This document shows, one piece after another, positions 1 to 9,711 of a DNA stretch of 64,000 nucleotides; the first letter of the stretch is position 1, and every line of letters starts with the position of its first letter. The translations under genes were made by a program, and so were the position numbers. Source of the DNA: Cubamyces lactineus. Its lineage: Eukaryota > Basidiomycota > Agaricomycetes > Polyporales > Polyporaceae. Location of the stretch: contig JACDTU010000023.1 of NCBI GenBank assembly GCA_022376465.1, positions 310,001 to 374,000 on the forward strand, written 5' to 3'. The notes below the pieces were generated by a model that searched no databases, was not told the DNA's origin, and saw nothing but the letters and a program-made list of their open reading frames with translations.

Positions 1-1576
1 TCGTCACCCGGGTCGGACGTCGACGTCGATTCAGACGAATCCGAGTCCGAATCCGAGTCCGAGTCCGAGTCCGAGTTCGAGGATTCAGTCTCCCAGCCAT
101 CTTCTTTGTCGATCTCCTTGCGCTGTGAGCGCCTCGTCCCCTTCCTCTTGCGCTTAGAACGCCGAGCAGGGCGTTTTCCATCAGCCTTAGACACCGCCGG
201 ACTGGAAGAACCTGGCGGGAGCTCAGAAAGCTGCAGCCCGAGCGCAGACATGGCAGATCCTACGGGATCTGCCCCACTGGACCCAGATGCTGGCGTCGCG
301 GCGCCTGTCACAATCTTAACTCGCTCATACCATTCTATATGAGTAGATTAGCATGTGCATGACGCTATAGTAACGTTCTGCTCACCTGGTGTGTTCATGA
401 GGAAACGCGTGAACGAGTGCATCACGTCCTTCTTGAATGCTAACTCTTCCATGGCATGCCATGGCTTTTCAACCGGCCCCACCATTCTTCCGCACCCAAC
501 CCTGTAGGCCTCGTTTAGTATCTAGTGTGAAGGCTGCAGCCAGCCGGAGTACTCACACTCGAAGATCAAATTCCTTAGGTCCCTGTAACAGCGGCACGCC
601 GGCGATGAGCATACAATACATCCCGGTATAGTTGCGGAGGAGCTGCAACAGCGGTTGCACAACCGCGGCGAACTCTTCACGAGCACTGATGAAACGACGT
701 GAGTGTCAACGGGCAGATGGGAGAGGCAAGGGGACGGTGCACCTGCGCATTGCCTGCTCATCGTTCGGATCCGCTTGAGGCAACTGCGATGCCTGGAGCT
801 CAGCGAGCTCCTCCTCGTGCATGCGGGTAGCCTCCTCGTCCAGCTCCTCGCGATATTCTTCGCTCTCTTGAGCAAGGAGCTCCCGCGCGATTGCGGCGCG
901 AAATGAGAGGCTCCGAGTGCTGGGGAGGTTGACTTGGGGCCAACGTTCTCGATAGACAACGTCAATCTCGTCCGGCTTCTTGGACATGTACAGTTGCCAG
1001 ATTGCGAGTTGGCGGGGACGGGGAGCGACGTTGGATTTCGTCTTCAGAGCCTCTAGTAGTGGCTGCCAAGGGTTGTCCTCCTTCCTCTTCGTAGTGACCG
1101 CGCGATAGCGCAGGTGGGATTTGATTTGCTGTTCATCAGAGCACGTCAATACCGCGCTCGACATGCCGAGAGCCCTCGCATACCTGCTGTGTCTTCTCTA
1201 TGATTGCCTTCTTCGCCGCCAACGTGTCGTTGTTTTCCTCTGGCTTCTGGAATTCGTCGAGGGAACTTGGTTCCTTGTCGATGGGTAGATACCACGGGAA
1301 TTGCGTCCAATAGAGTGCGAAGAGCGCAGGCCAGTACTTGTTCGATACCTTCCGGCCCTTGCCTCTGGTCGTGTGGTAGTCGGGATACTGTGCGGTCAGA
1401 AACTCGAGCCGCGCGCCTTGAAAAACGCCTGGATTGCCTCGCTTCCCTCCTTTGTTCTTCTTCTGGCGTTTCTTCTTATGCCGGTTCCGAGTAGCCATCG
1501 AAGCCGCCGTGGGAGCTCGTGTGATGTCCGTTGCCTCGAAGGCTATGTCGCTCGGCAAGACCCGTTCAGAAGACAT
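1..1576 (-). CDS. Agaricomycete-specific protein of unknown function, basic N-terminus and Ser-Asp tail (3' end outside window)
   Basis: I join five exons with consistent phases: 1576-1184, 1128-743, 685-557, 501-386 and 334 to beyond base 1, about 452 residues visible. The introns (1129-1183, 686-742, 502-556, 335-385) have GT..AG ends. ATG 1576 is taken as start; ATG 1498 just before the lysine-rich stretch is an alternative. The first exon has a strongly basic KKKRQKKNKGGK patch and an aromatic block (NKYWPALFALYWTQFPWYLP). Exon 2 is a Glu-rich predicted coiled coil. The last exon has a KRKRKGTRR basic cluster that could be a nuclear signal, then an acidic Ser/Asp repeat running off the edge. 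From memory, proteins with this FQG-RLEFL...FPWYLP layout are multicopy in Agaricomycetes and have no assigned function. It faces the gene at 1822 head to head. Confidence 0.7.
38..78. repeat. hexanucleotide repeat (TCCGAG-type) in coding sequence
   Basis: About seven near-perfect 6-bp units. On the minus strand they encode alternating Ser-Asp residues in the acidic tail of the gene that spans this position. Confidence 0.8.
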
Positions 1577-1821
1577 TGCAGAGGTCAGAGAGGGGCGCAG
1601 AGCAGGGTCAGTGTATGCAAGCGAGTCGGGACGACGATAGAGCACAAGAGCAGGAGTCTGAGACTCGTCGCGTTCGCGCTGAGCCCAGCGCTAGCGCTCT
1701 GTGCGAGCATCAAACCTAACCTCACGTGCATCAGCGATTCGGGGACCCAACGTCTCTTTCCCCCATACATCTTTGCTCCCTCTGAGTCCCTCGGCCCTCA
1801 GCCAGCGTTGCTCAGCTAGAC
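1577..1821. promoter_or_regulatory. shared intergenic region of a divergent gene pair
   Basis: 245 bp separate the two divergent start codons at 1576 (minus) and 1822 (plus). No clear TATA box is visible on either side. A promoter role is inferred only from the gene arrangement. Confidence 0.35.
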
Positions 1822-2897
1822 ATGGGTAAGATCGATCCAGCCATACTCGAGGAATTTGACCTGCTCGCTGGCGCCATCGGCATCACGCCGAAGTTCAACA
1901 GCGATAACGGGATCGTTCCCATTGGTGCGCGGAACCCGCGAGGGAAGGTTTATGTGGTATGGGTTGGACGTGGTGTAGGGCTATTCTCGAACTGGTGCGT
2001 ATGAATTCCCTCTATCTCCGTATAGCTGCTGATTTCGTTACACAGGGGCCTCACTGCTGCGATGGTGAAGGGATTCCACGGTGCGATCTACAAGAGCTTC
2101 CACACGTTGGAAGCTGCACGCCAGGCCTGGTATGGTGGACCCTCCGTCCTACCCAATTGGACCCCGCCCTCTCCGCGCCCCGCCATCCCGACACCTCCCA
2201 GCCACAGCAAGCCGTCTGAGTCGAAGCGACGTGGCACTAAGCAGGCTGCGTCCGAGGCCGACGCAGACTCGGCCGTTCCCCAAGTCCACCCTCCTCCTGT
2301 TGTTCGCCTTCGTCTTCCTGCCGACGTGGCGCAGGAGTCCTCCGATTCTGAAGATGGCGATTCCGCTCCCATCCGCCCTCCACTCCCTGCGACGTTCGTC
2401 GCCCCCCTCCTCACTGCAGACACCATTTCAGGCGGCACGGTCACCACACCGACCACGCCGAAGAAGTTACGCCCCATCAAAGTCGATATGACCCCCGTGG
2501 GCGTATTGGGAGCTAGCCCAGCTCACGCGGGTGCGGCAGCACCCAAGCGCACTCAAGTTCCAACCTCTGGGCCGTCTGAGGCCAGTGGTTGCGGGAGCCC
2601 GGAACTGCACTACGATCGCGTACGCGTCCACAAGGGAGAATATGTCTTCGTGGTCATTCAAGGAGACAAACCGGGCATATACTTCGACCGGTCAGTGCCC
2701 TCATCCCCCTTCCCTCAGCCAGCGCGATACTCATCCCCTCCGCTTCTAGCATGACGGCTCTTCTGGCGGCTGGTAGCCGCCCCGGTATGAAGATCATCCC
2801 ATTCAAGTCTCTATCGCGCGCGTCGTGGTACTTTGTGCAGCAGTACATGAAGTCTCGCGTCGGCGTGCCCATCGTGGACATCTCGGATGAAGAGTAG
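1822..2897 (+). CDS. protein with two RNase H1 N-terminal-like (hybrid-binding / caulimovirus VI-type) domains
   Basis: Three exons: 1822-1994, 2046-2690 and 2750-2897; introns 1995-2045 and 2691-2749 keep phase. Residues about 39-85 match the RNase H1 N-terminal fold pattern: YVVWVGRGVGLFSNW, then KGFHGAIYKSFHTLEAA and WYGG. A second, more diverged copy lies at the C-terminus (YVFVVIQGDKPGIYFDR, then KIIPFKSLSRASWYFVQQYM). A Pro/Ser-rich linker of about 150 residues with an acidic patch joins them. The family is known to bind RNA/DNA hybrids or dsRNA. No RNase H catalytic domain is present, so a binding role is inferred. The second copy is split by the last intron. The start has little choice, because ATG 1822 is the first in frame. 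It is the divergent partner of the gene at 1-1576. Confidence 0.72.
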
Positions 2898-2992
2898 TCT
2901 CGCGGTGCCCTCTGTATGCCTCGCATGTAACCACATCACGTATCCCTCATGTGCTCATCTGACGCAATCAATGTATTCTGTCCCCGACCGTG

Positions 2993-3657
2993 CTACTCTA
3001 CAACGCGAATTGTCCATATGTCGAGGTACGCCTCAAGTACCGCTACCATCCATTGAATCTTGAAGACGGCGGCTGTGATAGAAGCCCAGAGCCTGCCTGA
3101 CACATCAAGGGCGAGAGACTCCAACATTCCGCTGCCTAAAAAGCTCTCAATATCGTCGAGCAATGCATCACACGCCCTAATCCATTCTTCCCGTTGCTCG
3201 ATCCACACAGCGCCATTGCCGCCTTCGCAAGCCCTATGCCACTCTCCCTCCATGCGTGTGCGGTAGGCACTTCGATCTTCTTCGAACTCTAACGCACAGA
3301 AACGAGAATTGAACAACTTGAGTGTGGACGTGAGGGCGGAATTAGGCGTTAGCGGGACGATAACGGGCCCTTGGCTGTTATTCAAACGTCAGTGTGTCTG
3401 TCAATACATACCGGAGGTCTACATACCCTGGGGAGCTGCTCCCGCACGCAGATGCTTGAGTTGCGAGCATATTAGCAGGCAGTACTTGCGCCTTCCTAAG
3501 ACATGCGCACAAATAGGCCAAGACTGCCTTCAGCTAAGAGCAAGCAATGTTACGAAAGTGGACAGACGAACCGTTCCTTCAACTTCTGGCGGTGTCTCTG
3601 GTTACGCGCCCTTCGTAACTCCCTTGACCGTGCCAATTTGGCTTGTACTTCAACCAT
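2993..3657 (-). CDS. small hypothetical protein, probably two or three exons
   Basis: The 3' exon (about 3376-2993) is open for about 125 residues and rich in Trp, Glu and Leu (EGEWHRACEGG, REEWIRACDALLDDIES). It has no ATG near its 5' end and starts just after an AATAACAG acceptor-like site. Upstream on the same strand, ATG 3657 opens a short, highly charged helical stretch (VEVQAKLARSRELRRARNQ) that could be exon 1. The joins between them are not resolved. I do not recognise the family. Confidence 0.38.
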
Positions 3658-4056
3658 GACCGCGTTGCGTACCGTAGTGGATGTCTTGTAGATGTAATGA
3701 TTATTCTGTCAGCTCGCCCTACCCCAGTCAATACTCCTCGGATGGAGACGCGTTAGATCCCGTAGATTGAGTGTGAGCCGCAGTCGGACGCAGAGGTTTT
3801 GAGACGCTGGATGGTGAGGCGGTAAGAGACGCCGTGTGGTGAGACAGTACAAGACGCTGATGAGACGCCATGAGACGCCGATGAGACACCATGAACTGAT
3901 CCTTTCAACTTGGCGCTACTTGGCGCTGATCTTCAGCACGTTGCCACGCCGGTCCACCTGTGTTTCCTGCAGACGGCACAGAGGTCTGCATTACTAACAT
4001 TACGTACGGTACATGCATACGGGGAGGGGAGGAGGATAGGCCATAGTCATGGGATA
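3658..4056. other. intergenic region with short tandem repeat
   Basis: About 400 bp without a convincing gene. It contains the GAGACGCC-type minisatellite listed separately and a tandem TTGGCGCTAC doublet near 3910-3925. Confidence 0.5.
3799..3892. repeat. degenerate GAGACGCC minisatellite
   Basis: About seven imperfect copies of a (T)GAGACGCC-like word separated by short spacers. The last three are spaced 10 bp apart. Confidence 0.65.
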
Positions 4057-5771
4057 CTACTGCGGTACTGAGGGCGTGAGCACGTCTGATGTTGTGCTCA
4101 GCATGGCGATCCCGGTCTCCCAGCGAGCACGTCCATTCGTCTCCATGTCCGCTCGCGTGGCCGCGTCCAGGTGTCGTAGTAGGCGGCTTCCGGATTCGAC
4201 CCAGCGGAACAGCGCGCCGGCGGTGTACTGTGTGATAGATAGTCGTTCCTCTTCGGAGTCCACCGCGAGATTAGAGTGTTCGACAACGGCAGATGGCATG
4301 TATATTGTAGCCGCGCACAGGAATTCTATGATCTTTCTGAGGTTCCATAATACGACCTGCCCGCACCTCGTATGGTTGAACGCACCAAGGGCCGTGATTG
4401 CGCACCAGCCCCATGGCAGGTTGAGGTGATCCAGGTGCGGGCGCGTGAACGTTTGCGGGCCAAGGTTGAAGGTCGCAGCCGCAAAGCTGTTTCCAGGACT
4501 GTTTCTCTTGAGGGACGGGTCGGACTCACATATGTGGTCGAGGGTGGCCTTGTAGTATTGGTGGAGTTTAGGGGCGTAGACCTGGAAGGCACCTATGTAT
4601 GGCGCAGATGTTAGCCTACGCCGAACGTATGGACAGCTTACGTACTATTCGCAAAGTTAAGGATCCTGGATACCCTCTTGTCCGCTAGCAGGCCGTCGAT
4701 GACGTGCTGCTTGTCTGGCATGCTGTGTAGATTTGACGGCCGCTGTGTGACATGTGTGAGGGTGGTGGGCTATTGACCCTGTGGGCGGTGGAACATACCG
4801 TCTGACCACTGCCCATGGATATGCCGGCGTGTACAGATGCGTACGTGCCCCGTCTGTGAGAGTGGTGGCGCCCGTCCATGCCGCATTGTCGTCGTGCCTC
4901 ATGCAGGACCTCGGTGACCTCTTGCACAAGGTTGTCCCAAGCTATGCTGCGCGGGCGACCGGCGAGGACTCCAATGATGACGTTGTTGCTGTCTACGAGA
5001 AGTCGAGGGGTGCTAAGGGGCGTGTGAGTGCGTCTTAGGATGGCGAGGGTGGATGCCGACGTACCTGCCGTCCCACGGCACATACTCAAACCCCAACGCA
5101 ACGAGTTCCTCCTTCGTCAACATCCCTCGCGCGGTCGCTGAGCCCGTTAAGGCGTTCCTGGCACTGTACGCGTTCTTGGCAAGGGGAACATGGGCGGTGT
5201 TCAGAGGGGTTGGGGCGTCGTTACTGGCATGGAGGTCGATCCTGATGGGAGAGGCCCGTGCCCTCCACTTCGCAGCAACTTGCTTGGGTCGATGGCGATG
5301 AGAGGCGGTCGCGGTGTCGGACGAGTTTGCGGCGTCGAGTGCCCTCTTGATGCGCGCAGCAAGACGTCTCCTCTTGGACCGCTGCTTGGCATGGTAGCGC
5401 TCCTTTGACATGTGCAGCGCCGGACCATCCTTGGCGGTTGGGGCAGAGTTAAGGTGCGACGCCATGGAGTTGAATTGAAAGGAGGCGTTGAGCAGAGGAG
5501 GCCGAGGAGGGGGCTCGGGGAAGAAGGCGTCGGACAGAGCGGGATCGGGGACGTTGATGTCGATGGGCGAGCAGCGTGGCCTCGGGATGGCCGCCTGATC
5601 AGCATGGTCGATTACCGGGAGGGCCTCTTGGACGTGCTCTGATGCGTCGTCTCCGCCGGCCTGTGTTGATTCTGACAGTACAGCGTCCCTTACCAGGCGA
5701 GGGAGGTCGAAGTCGACGGGCGCATGTAGCGGCGGGCCGTAGTCTGACACCCACGGAGAGAACGCAGTGCC
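4057..5771 (-). pseudogene. fungal TET/JBP-like 2-oxoglutarate/Fe(II) dioxygenase, 5' end cut by an LTR
   Basis: Four exons in phase: 5771-5065, 5012-4799, 4742-4646 and 4592-4057. Exon 1 has a basic KQRSKRRRLAARIKR segment and the GFEYVPWDG block; exon 2 has VIIGVLAGRP and RRGTYASVHAGISMGSGQ. Exon 4 carries a jelly-roll dioxygenase signature: HLD (HxD metal ligands), WGWCAITALGAF, VVLWNL, PSAVVEHSN (distal His) and ERLSITQYTAGALFRW (Arg for 2-oxoglutarate). This matches the Agaricomycete family I associate with TET/JBP 5-methylcytosine oxygenases. That family assignment is from memory; the HxD..H..R order is seen here. The usual FPPGS turn is replaced by FLCAA, a possible sign of decay. The gene has lost its original N-terminus at the Copia-A LTR edge at 5771/5772. 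The reading frame stays open into the LTR up to ATG 5810. Confidence 0.7.
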
Positions 5772-6295
5772 TGACGAACTTCTGAACCTAGAAGGCTGTA
5801 AGCGACACAAAGAGAGTCTTCAGTCTGTGAGCGAACGACTATATTGCATAGTACAAGTACCTGTAAGCGACACAAAGAGAGCTACAAGTACTTGGTAAGT
5901 AACTGCATATAAAGGCATAGGCAATGAAGGAACTTACTCTTCAGTCTGTGAGCGAACGACTGAAGAGTAGGGGCGAAGAATGTCCTCCTTATATACTGAG
6001 AGAGGAGTGCCATGAGTAAGCAAAGAAAGGAGGCATGTGATCCCTATGTACGATGAGTAAGACCATGGTGCGAGTATCGCGACATATGGTGTCATAGGTA
6101 TAGAACCCTCTGGAAGGATCCGTAGCAGTGTAGAACGCAACGGAAAGATGGAGGGAATGAAAGAATGTCCAACTACAGTACGTACACTGAGCAGTCCATA
6201 AAAGGAATAAAGTCCATGCTGTGCGCGTTGTAGGCGCCACAGCCACAAGGTCCACATTCCCGGTCCGGCACAGCCAATAACCTGGAAGTTCAACA
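5772..6295 (-). repeat. Copia-A 3' LTR
   Basis: 524 bp, near-identical to 11533-12055. It has a TATA-like CTTTATATGC (minus strand) at 5905-5914 that the other LTR lacks. An ATG at 5810 reads out of the LTR into the TET/JBP-like gene fragment. Confidence 0.95.
5905..5914 (-). promoter_or_regulatory. TATA-like box in Copia-A 3' LTR, directed at the TET/JBP-like ORF
   Basis: Minus-strand CTTTATATGC lies about 95 bp upstream of ATG 5810, which opens a frame that continues into the oxygenase gene. The corresponding site in the 5' LTR (near 11667) reads GCATAAGTAACC and is not TATA-like. Promoter activity is inferred. Confidence 0.4.
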
Positions 6296-6304
6296 CTCCC
6301 ACTT
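6296..6304 (-). other. Copia-A polypurine tract
   Basis: Minus strand AAGTGGGAG directly precedes the TGTTGAAC start of the 3' LTR, the usual place for the plus-strand primer. Confidence 0.65.
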
Positions 6305-6306
6305 GT

Positions 6307-9300
6307 TCAAACTGCGGAGGGAGAGACTAGACCAATCGCCTTTCTGAAGCGCTCCAATATAGAGAAGGAGACATTCTTCGTCAAGGAATCAGCTAGTTGA
6401 TCCTCTGTCGCTACGTAGAAGATGTCGATCGTCCCTAACTCAGCTTGTTCGCGAGTGTAGTGGTACTGGACGTCGACGTGCTTCGTGCGATGCTCGGTGA
6501 CGGGATTAACCGATAAGAAGATGGACCCTTGGTTGTTGAGACACAAAGGTGTAGGACGAGAGATGTCGTCCCCCAACTCTTCACCAAATGTGCGAAGCCA
6601 TACAACTTGACGACAAGCGTCTGACGCAGCCTTGTATTCCGCCTCGGTCGAGGAGAGCGAAACAGTCGGCTGTTTCCTAGACTGCCAGGAAATAGTGCCG
6701 CCCGCCATCAAGAAGACGTAAGCTCCAGTGGACCTGCGGTCATCACGGTCCTCAGCCCAGTCTGAGTCTGAATAACCCAAAAGACCGTCATTCGAGGAAC
6801 CAAAGTAATGCAACCGGTAGTCTTTGGTCCCTTGCAGGTACTGCAGAACATACTTGGCATAGTTCCAGTGTGCGTCACTAGGATTAGAGTTGTACTGAGA
6901 CAACTTCTGGACCGCAAAGGAGATATCCGGACGTGTACCCAAAGTCGCGTAGAGCAGACTGCCAATTAGGCTCTGGTACCGTTTCCGGGAGTGGTCGGCG
7001 GCGGTGTGACTAGATTTCTCCAGTACAGCACCAGCAGCGAGGGGAGTGCGAGCCGGCTTGCAGTCAGCCATGTCGAAACGTTCGAGAACGGACTGGATAT
7101 AGTCTATCTGGTCAATGTTGATCGTTCGAGCTTTACGATCACGAACAATGTTCAGACCGAGAAAACGCGAGACAGGACCCAGATCCGTCATCTTGAACCG
7201 CTGCATCAAGGCCTCCTTGGTAGCCTTGATATGGCCAGGCTTGTCACCCATGAGGAGTAGATCGTCGACATACAGAACGATGATCGTGACGGAATCCCCC
7301 CTATGTCGCCGATATACGTAGACTCCGGCATCAGAGTATGTCCGTATGAATCCCAGATCTAGCAAGATTTGGTGTATCTTGGCGTTCCATTGACGAGACG
7401 CCTGCTTCAAGCCGTAGATAGCTTTCAGCAATAGACACACGAAGTTTTCCTTGCCAGGAACAACCCAGCCCTCAGGCTGTTCCATGTAGATCTCCTCCTC
7501 TAAGTCGCCGTTCAAGAACGCAGTTTTTACATCCATCGACTCGATGTCCCAGTCCTCAAGCGCAGCGTGCGCGAGGAGGTAACGAATCGACTCAAAACGC
7601 GCAACAGGCGAGAAGGTTTCATTGTAATCCTCCCCCCAGACCTGAGTAAAACCCTTGGCCACAAGACGAGCCTTATACCGACCATCATGCTTGATGTCAT
7701 ACACCCAACGATTGGCAACAACTTGTCGGTTCTTTGGCCTAGGCACAAGAAGCCAGGTCTTGTTCTCAATGAGCGAGTCGTACTCTGCCTTCTCAGCTGC
7801 ACGCCACTTCTCCGCGTCTGGAGATGCCATGGCTTGTCGATGAGAGTTAGGAATGCCAGGCTTATGGGTTGCGGCAGCGAGCATTGCAATGATAGACTGT
7901 ACAACTTGTTCATCGTCCTCCAAGTTCCCTTTCGCATCTGTACGAGCATCAACCTTTGCAGGTGGCTCATCACCGTACACGCTGTCCCTGTAGCGCTGAG
8001 GTCTAGGAACGTTTTCGCGACGAGGGCGATCACGCGCTATGCTAGGACCTCCCACTGGCTCATGACGATTTCGCTGATGGGTAGGCCGCGGTGGAGGAAC
8101 AGCAGGTGGTGGATCAGGTTGTTGCGGAGAAGGGGGAGCAAGTTGCTCTGGAGGTGCAGGAGGCGCAGGAGGTGCGGCCTCTGGGAGAGGAATAGGAAGA
8201 GGGATATCGATCTCGAAGTTTTCAGGCTCAGCATTGGAGGCATCGTCTGAAGGGACTTCTTGATCTGAGAACGGACTATCGTCTGGGGTAACAGGACGAT
8301 TGCCAGGAATCTTGCGTGCAGGAAAAGACTCTTTGTCGAAGATCACATCGCAAGATACGACGATAGAGTGGGTGGCTGAATTCCAGAATTTATACCCCTT
8401 GGAACCCTGCTCATACCCGACAAAGATCATCTCGACAGCCTTCTTGTCGAGTTTCCCTTTGCGCTTGTCCTTTTGCACGTGAACATAGGCTTTGCAGCCA
8501 AAAACGCGAAAATAGGACACATCAGGGATGGTCCCATCCCACAGAGTGATGGGGCATTGCCATTTCAGGCGACGCATAGGCTGACGATTGTAGATATGTA
8601 CGGCTGCCTCGATAGCGAGTTGCCAGAAACCGTGACTAAGTCCAGCGTGGTGAAGCATAGACAGAGCCTTCTCAGTGATTGTACGGTTCCAGCGTTCAGC
8701 GCGTCCATTCTGCTGAGGCGAATCAGGCATGGTTTTGTGGTGCTCGATCCCTAGGCTGTGGAGAAGCTCGGAGAACTCGTTTGACGTGTACTCCCCACCA
8801 CGATCAGAGCGGACTCGCTTGATTTTCCCCCCGGTTTGATTCTTGGCCCAAGCCTTGAAGTCCTTGAATGCTTTGAAGGTGTCCGACTTGTACTTCAGGA
8901 AATAAGCACGGGCGAGACCGGAGTAGTCATCAATGAAGCTAGCAAAGTACTTGAATCCGCTGCCAACTGACGCAGTGCGCATTGGCCCATTAAGATCAGT
9001 GTGGACGAGCTCAAGGGGCTCAGTCGCACGCTTTTCTGACGGCGGGAAAGGGAGTCTGTGGGATTTGCCAAAGGCACAACCCTCACACGGTTCATCATCC
9101 GCGGGATCAAGCTGGTCAACACCCTTTACGTTCTTAGGCAGGTGGCGAAGAGGCTCCTTGCCTGCATGACCAAAGCGATGATGCCAGGTCTTATAACTGC
9201 GAACGTTGAGGTGGACGTGCCTGTTCAGTATAATCTCCAGAGTCAAATCATAGAGATTGCTCGCAGGATTGTACGGTGCCTCAAGGATCTTTCGACCCTT

Positions 9301-9711
9301 GATGCGAATCGTCGAGCCTGAGTCGACAGCACCTTCCGGCTGCTTGTCGAAGATCATCATCTTCCTTGCTCCTTGGAAGAGAGAATAACCATTCTTCTCA
9401 ATGGTACCAGTGGAGAACAGTTGTGCAGAGGCCTGAGGCACATAGCAGACGTTCGGAAGAGTGATAGTCCACCGTTGACCATCGACAAGAGTCTCAGCTT
9501 TAACAGTGCCTTGACCGAGTCCCTGAATAACCGAACCTTCGCCAGATGAGGCGGTATTGAAGGTCTGTGGTTTGTCGAAGGGTTCGTACTCGGTGAAGTC
9601 ATCAAAGCACCAAGTGACATGCTGAGATGCGCCAGAATCCATCAGCCAACGAGTATACCGCACACCAGCAGCAGCTTTCACCGCATCATAGAAAGAAGCG
9701 TCCGGATTCAG
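6307..9711 (-). CDS. Copia-A pol polyprotein (protease, integrase, reverse transcriptase, RNase H)
   Basis: About 1,130 residues without an internal stop; stop codon at 6307-6309. The frame opens after a TAG at 9712-9714, so it must be reached from gag and has no ATG of its own. Domains in order: aspartic protease WLMDSGASQHVT; GAG-pre-integrase HRFGHAG with the C..C of the zinc-binding region (CEGCAFGKSH); integrase core with HTDLNGP, RSDRGGEY and PQQNGRAERWN supplying the D,D,E residues; a Pro-rich linker; Copia RT with FLNGDLEEEIYMEQPEGW and YVDDLLLMG; RNase H with DSDWAED and SSTEAEYKAASDACRQ. All catalytic motifs are intact. The pol frame is +1 relative to gag, with a 24-nt overlap at 9688-9711. 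Confidence 0.95.
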   Translation of the reverse strand: MNPDASFYDAVKAAAGVRYTRWLMDSGASQHVTWCFDDFTEYEPFDKPQTFNTASSGEGSVIQGLGQGTVKAETLVDGQRWTITLPNVCYVPQASAQLFSTGTIEKNGYSLFQGARKMMIFDKQPEGAVDSGSTIRIKGRKILEAPYNPASNLYDLTLEIILNRHVHLNVRSYKTWHHRFGHAGKEPLRHLPKNVKGVDQLDPADDEPCEGCAFGKSHRLPFPPSEKRATEPLELVHTDLNGPMRTASVGSGFKYFASFIDDYSGLARAYFLKYKSDTFKAFKDFKAWAKNQTGGKIKRVRSDRGGEYTSNEFSELLHSLGIEHHKTMPDSPQQNGRAERWNRTITEKALSMLHHAGLSHGFWQLAIEAAVHIYNRQPMRRLKWQCPITLWDGTIPDVSYFRVFGCKAYVHVQKDKRKGKLDKKAVEMIFVGYEQGSKGYKFWNSATHSIVVSCDVIFDKESFPARKIPGNRPVTPDDSPFSDQEVPSDDASNAEPENFEIDIPLPIPLPEAAPPAPPAPPEQLAPPSPQQPDPPPAVPPPRPTHQRNRHEPVGGPSIARDRPRRENVPRPQRYRDSVYGDEPPAKVDARTDAKGNLEDDEQVVQSIIAMLAAATHKPGIPNSHRQAMASPDAEKWRAAEKAEYDSLIENKTWLLVPRPKNRQVVANRWVYDIKHDGRYKARLVAKGFTQVWGEDYNETFSPVARFESIRYLLAHAALEDWDIESMDVKTAFLNGDLEEEIYMEQPEGWVVPGKENFVCLLLKAIYGLKQASRQWNAKIHQILLDLGFIRTYSDAGVYVYRRHRGDSVTIIVLYVDDLLLMGDKPGHIKATKEALMQRFKMTDLGPVSRFLGLNIVRDRKARTINIDQIDYIQSVLERFDMADCKPARTPLAAGAVLEKSSHTAADHSRKRYQSLIGSLLYATLGTRPDISFAVQKLSQYNSNPSDAHWNYAKYVLQYLQGTKDYRLHYFGSSNDGLLGYSDSDWAEDRDDRRSTGAYVFLMAGGTISWQSRKQPTVSLSSTEAEYKAASDACRQVVWLRTFGEELGDDISRPTPLCLNNQGSIFLSVNPVTEHRTKHVDVQYHYTREQAELGTIDIFYVATEDQLADSLTKNVSFSILERFRKAIGLVSPSAV

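Noticed and set aside
7567..8250. 227-codon plus-strand frame inside Copia-A pol
   Set aside because: Antisense shadow of the integrase-RT region, with no motif.
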